Of a stretch of DNA of 6,736 bases, positions 5,190 through 6,736 are shown one piece after another (the stretch's first letter is position 1; each line of letters starts with the position of its first letter). Made by a program: the position numbers and the translations under genes. The notes under the pieces are model-generated. The model made no database searches. It saw nothing but the letters and a program-made list of their open reading frames with translations, and was not told where the DNA came from. This stretch comes from Verrucomicrobiota bacterium (GTDB lineage Bacteria > Verrucomicrobiota > Verrucomicrobiia > Limisphaerales > JACRJZ01). The stretch covers positions 1 through 6,736 of the forward strand of contig JAKLEJ010000197.1 of the NCBI GenBank assembly GCA_022711695.1. Reading direction: 5' to 3'.

Positions 5190-6086
5190 ATGAGACAGAT
5201 ATCACGCCGAAGCTTTTTCAAGTTCTGCGGCATCTCGGCCGCCACCCTCGGGCTTGGCCCGCTGGACATTGCCGGCCTGGGCAAGGCCCTGGCCAACCCG
5301 GCCGGTCCCACCGTCCTCTGGCTTCAGGGCGCCGGTTGCACCGGGTGCAGCATCTCGTTCCTCAATTACATCTCGCCAACCGCTCCGACCGATGCCGCGG
5401 ATGTGTTGATCAACCACATCAACCTGGCCTACCACCCCAATCTCTCGCCCGTGGCCGGCGAGTCGGCCGCCGCGGTCATTCAGCAGGTTCGCGACGCCGG
5501 CAACTTCGTGCTGGTGGTGGAAGGGGGGGTGCCCACCGGGTTCAACGGAGCGGCGTGCTTCGCCTGGACCGTGGGCGGCGTGGACGTCACGTTCCAGGAG
5601 GCGATCCTGGATCTGACGCCGCGCGCGGCCGCGGTTCTCTGCATCGGGGCGTGCTCCTGTTTTGGCGGCATCCCCGCCGCCGTGCCGAACCCGACTGGCG
5701 TGTTCAGCGTGAGAACGCTGACTGGCCGGCCGACGATTAACATCGCCGGCTGCCCGCCTCATCCGAACTGGATGGTTTATGCCGTGGTCCAGCTACTCCA
5801 GGGCAACTCCATCTCCCTGGATAGCTACGGGCGTCCCACAGCGATCTATTCGAAGAAGATTCACGAGACCTGTCCCCTCAAGGGAACGGGTGAGATAAAC
5901 ACGTTCGGCGTGCCCAACCGTTGCCTCAAGCAGTTGGGCTGCCGCGGGCCGGAAACCCACGCGAACTGCCACCTGCAGAAGTGGAATAACGGCGTCAATT
6001 GGTGCGTGGGAGCGGGCGCCCCCTGCAATGGCTGCACCAGTCCGACCTTTCCTGGCACAAACCGACTCAACCGTCAACCCGCCTGA
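5190..6086 (+). CDS. Periplasmic [NiFe] hydrogenase small subunit (Tat-exported, group 1)
   Basis: This 298-residue protein carries the Fe-S clusters that pass electrons from the Ni-Fe site of the large subunit. A Tat signal SRRSFFK (5-11) is followed by a hydrophobic segment, with likely cleavage after ALA (33-35). Proximal [4Fe-4S] ligands are C50 and C53 (GCTGC), C155 (GACSCFGG) and C188 (GCPPHP). Distal ligands are H225, C228, C245 and C251. Medial ligands are C260, C279 and C282, plus C272 in WNNGVNWC, where enzymes with a [3Fe-4S] medial cluster have Pro. G52 and G160 occupy the positions of the two extra cysteines of oxygen-tolerant enzymes, so the six-Cys proximal cluster is absent. 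There is no C-terminal membrane anchor; the protein ends shortly after the medial site. The sequence resembles HysB/HynB-type (group 1a/1b) subunits. The start has no Shine-Dalgarno, but the Tat motif fixes it. The large-subunit gene follows after 8 bp. Confidence 0.95.
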   Translation: MRQISRRSFFKFCGISAATLGLGPLDIAGLGKALANPAGPTVLWLQGAGCTGCSISFLNYISPTAPTDAADVLINHINLAYHPNLSPVAGESAAAVIQQVRDAGNFVLVVEGGVPTGFNGAACFAWTVGGVDVTFQEAILDLTPRAAAVLCIGACSCFGGIPAAVPNPTGVFSVRTLTGRPTINIAGCPPHPNWMVYAVVQLLQGNSISLDSYGRPTAIYSKKIHETCPLKGTGEINTFGVPNRCLKQLGCRGPETHANCHLQKWNNGVNWCVGAGAPCNGCTSPTFPGTNRLNRQPA

Positions 6087-6094
6087 TTTCCCCT

Positions 6095-6736
6095 ATGGCC
6101 ACTGTCGTCACTATCGATCCCGTCACGCGTCTGGAAGGCCACCTCAAAGTCGAGGTCGCCATCGAAGACGGCGTGGTGACCGAGGCGCGATCCACCGGGA
6201 CCCTCTTCCGCGGCATCGAGAACATCCTCGTCAACCGCGACCCATGGGACGCCCCTCATATCACACAGCGCATCTGCGGCGTCTGCCCCATCCCGCACGG
6301 CCAGGCGGCGGTTCTGGCGTTGGACAGCGCCGCGCGCAAGACGGTGCCTGCCAACGGCCGGCTCATGCGCAACCTCGTCCTGGGCGCGAACTTTGTGCAG
6401 TCGCACCTGCTGCACTTTTACCACCTGGCGGCGCTGGACTATCTTGCCGGTCCCGGCATGGGGCCCTGGCAACCGCATTGGCATGTGGATTTCCGCATCG
6501 ACGCGGCCACCACCGACGTCCTGGTCCAGCACTACGTGCAAGCGCTGACGATGACCCGCAAGGCGCATGAGATGGGCGCCATTCTCGGCGGACGCATGCC
6601 GCTGGCGCCGGCCTATATCCCTGGCGGCTTCACCGCCGCTCCCACCGCCGCCCAGATCGCCCAGTTCAAGAACTATCTCGCGGAGTTGCTTGCTTTCGTG
6701 GAGAACGTCTATCTCCCCGACGTCGAAGCGCTGGCC
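6095..6736 (+). CDS. [NiFe] hydrogenase large subunit (partial, N-terminal 214 residues)
   Basis: The gene starts 8 bp after the small-subunit stop and runs off the right edge in frame. The large subunit holds the Ni-Fe(CN)2CO centre that splits H2. Visible hallmarks are the N-terminal IDPVTRLEGHL (7-17), with conserved E14 near the active site, and the L1 motif RICGVCPIPHG (59-69), whose C61 and C64 bind the metals and whose H68 is conserved. The segment LGANFVQSHLLHFYHLAALDY (96-116) is typical of group 1 enzymes of the HysA/HynA kind. GGRMPLAPAYIPGGFT (165-180) corresponds to the GG(K/R)xPH...GG region, with Leu in place of the usual His. It lacks its own signal because it is co-exported with the Tat-bearing small subunit. 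The C-terminal L2 motif (CxxC or UxxC) and the maturation-protease site are outside the window, so a [NiFeSe] form cannot be excluded. No Shine-Dalgarno is evident; translation is probably coupled. Confidence 0.95.
   Translation, partial: MATVVTIDPVTRLEGHLKVEVAIEDGVVTEARSTGTLFRGIENILVNRDPWDAPHITQRICGVCPIPHGQAAVLALDSAARKTVPANGRLMRNLVLGANFVQSHLLHFYHLAALDYLAGPGMGPWQPHWHVDFRIDAATTDVLVQHYVQALTMTRKAHEMGAILGGRMPLAPAYIPGGFTAAPTAAQIAQFKNYLAELLAFVENVYLPDVEALA

Noticed and set aside
5337..5349. Oxygen-tolerant (six-Cys proximal cluster) hydrogenase
   Set aside because: Both supernumerary cysteine positions are glycine (G52 and G160), so the special [4Fe-3S] cluster is not predicted.

Overview
The window is GC-rich bacterial DNA with a compact layout: four genes on the minus strand in the left two thirds, then a 774-bp gene-free divergent region, then the first two genes of a [NiFe] hydrogenase operon on the plus strand. 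No rRNA, tRNA, CRISPR array or insertion sequence was seen. Three things fit a Verrucomicrobiota-like (PVC) or related environmental lineage: secreted HEAT-repeat and PQQ-like propeller proteins, a PIG-L deacetylase next to a NagB-like protein, and several starts without a Shine-Dalgarno sequence. This is a weak taxonomic inference; no marker gene is present.

Minus strand, in order of transcription from right to left. (1) 4415-2877: a secreted PQQ-like beta-propeller protein of 512 aa. (2) 2745-1471: a secreted HEAT-repeat protein of 424 aa, 131 bp downstream. (3) 1282-479: a PIG-L (LmbE) family zinc deacetylase of 267 aa. (4) 436 to the left edge: the N-terminal 145 residues of a glucosamine-6-phosphate isomerase/deaminase-like protein. 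Genes 3 and 4 are 42 bp apart and plausibly form an amino-sugar deacetylation/deamination unit. Genes 1 and 2 are typical exported scaffold-type proteins with no assignable substrate.

Plus strand. 5190-6086 encodes a Tat-exported hydrogenase small subunit, and 6095 to the right edge encodes the N-terminal 214 residues of its Ni-Fe large subunit. Together they predict a periplasmic group 1 uptake-type enzyme. The sequences look closest to the HysAB/HynAB-like (group 1a/1b) branch, and a Cys sits at the position of the Pro that normally marks a [3Fe-4S] medial cluster.

The most interesting stretch is the 774-bp region between the two gene sets. It holds a good -24/-12 (sigma-54) promoter match about 190 bp before the hydrogenase start. 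Upstream of it are three 18-bp inverted repeats of one design (TGTCAC-N6-GTGACA, one of them degenerate), spaced 32 and 94 bp apart centre to centre, close to whole helical turns. The reading is a hydrogenase operon driven by sigma-54 and a dimeric activator bound at remote upstream sites. The same region holds a structured leader before the propeller gene and a 60-codon ORF whose stop overlaps the hydrogenase start as ATGA.
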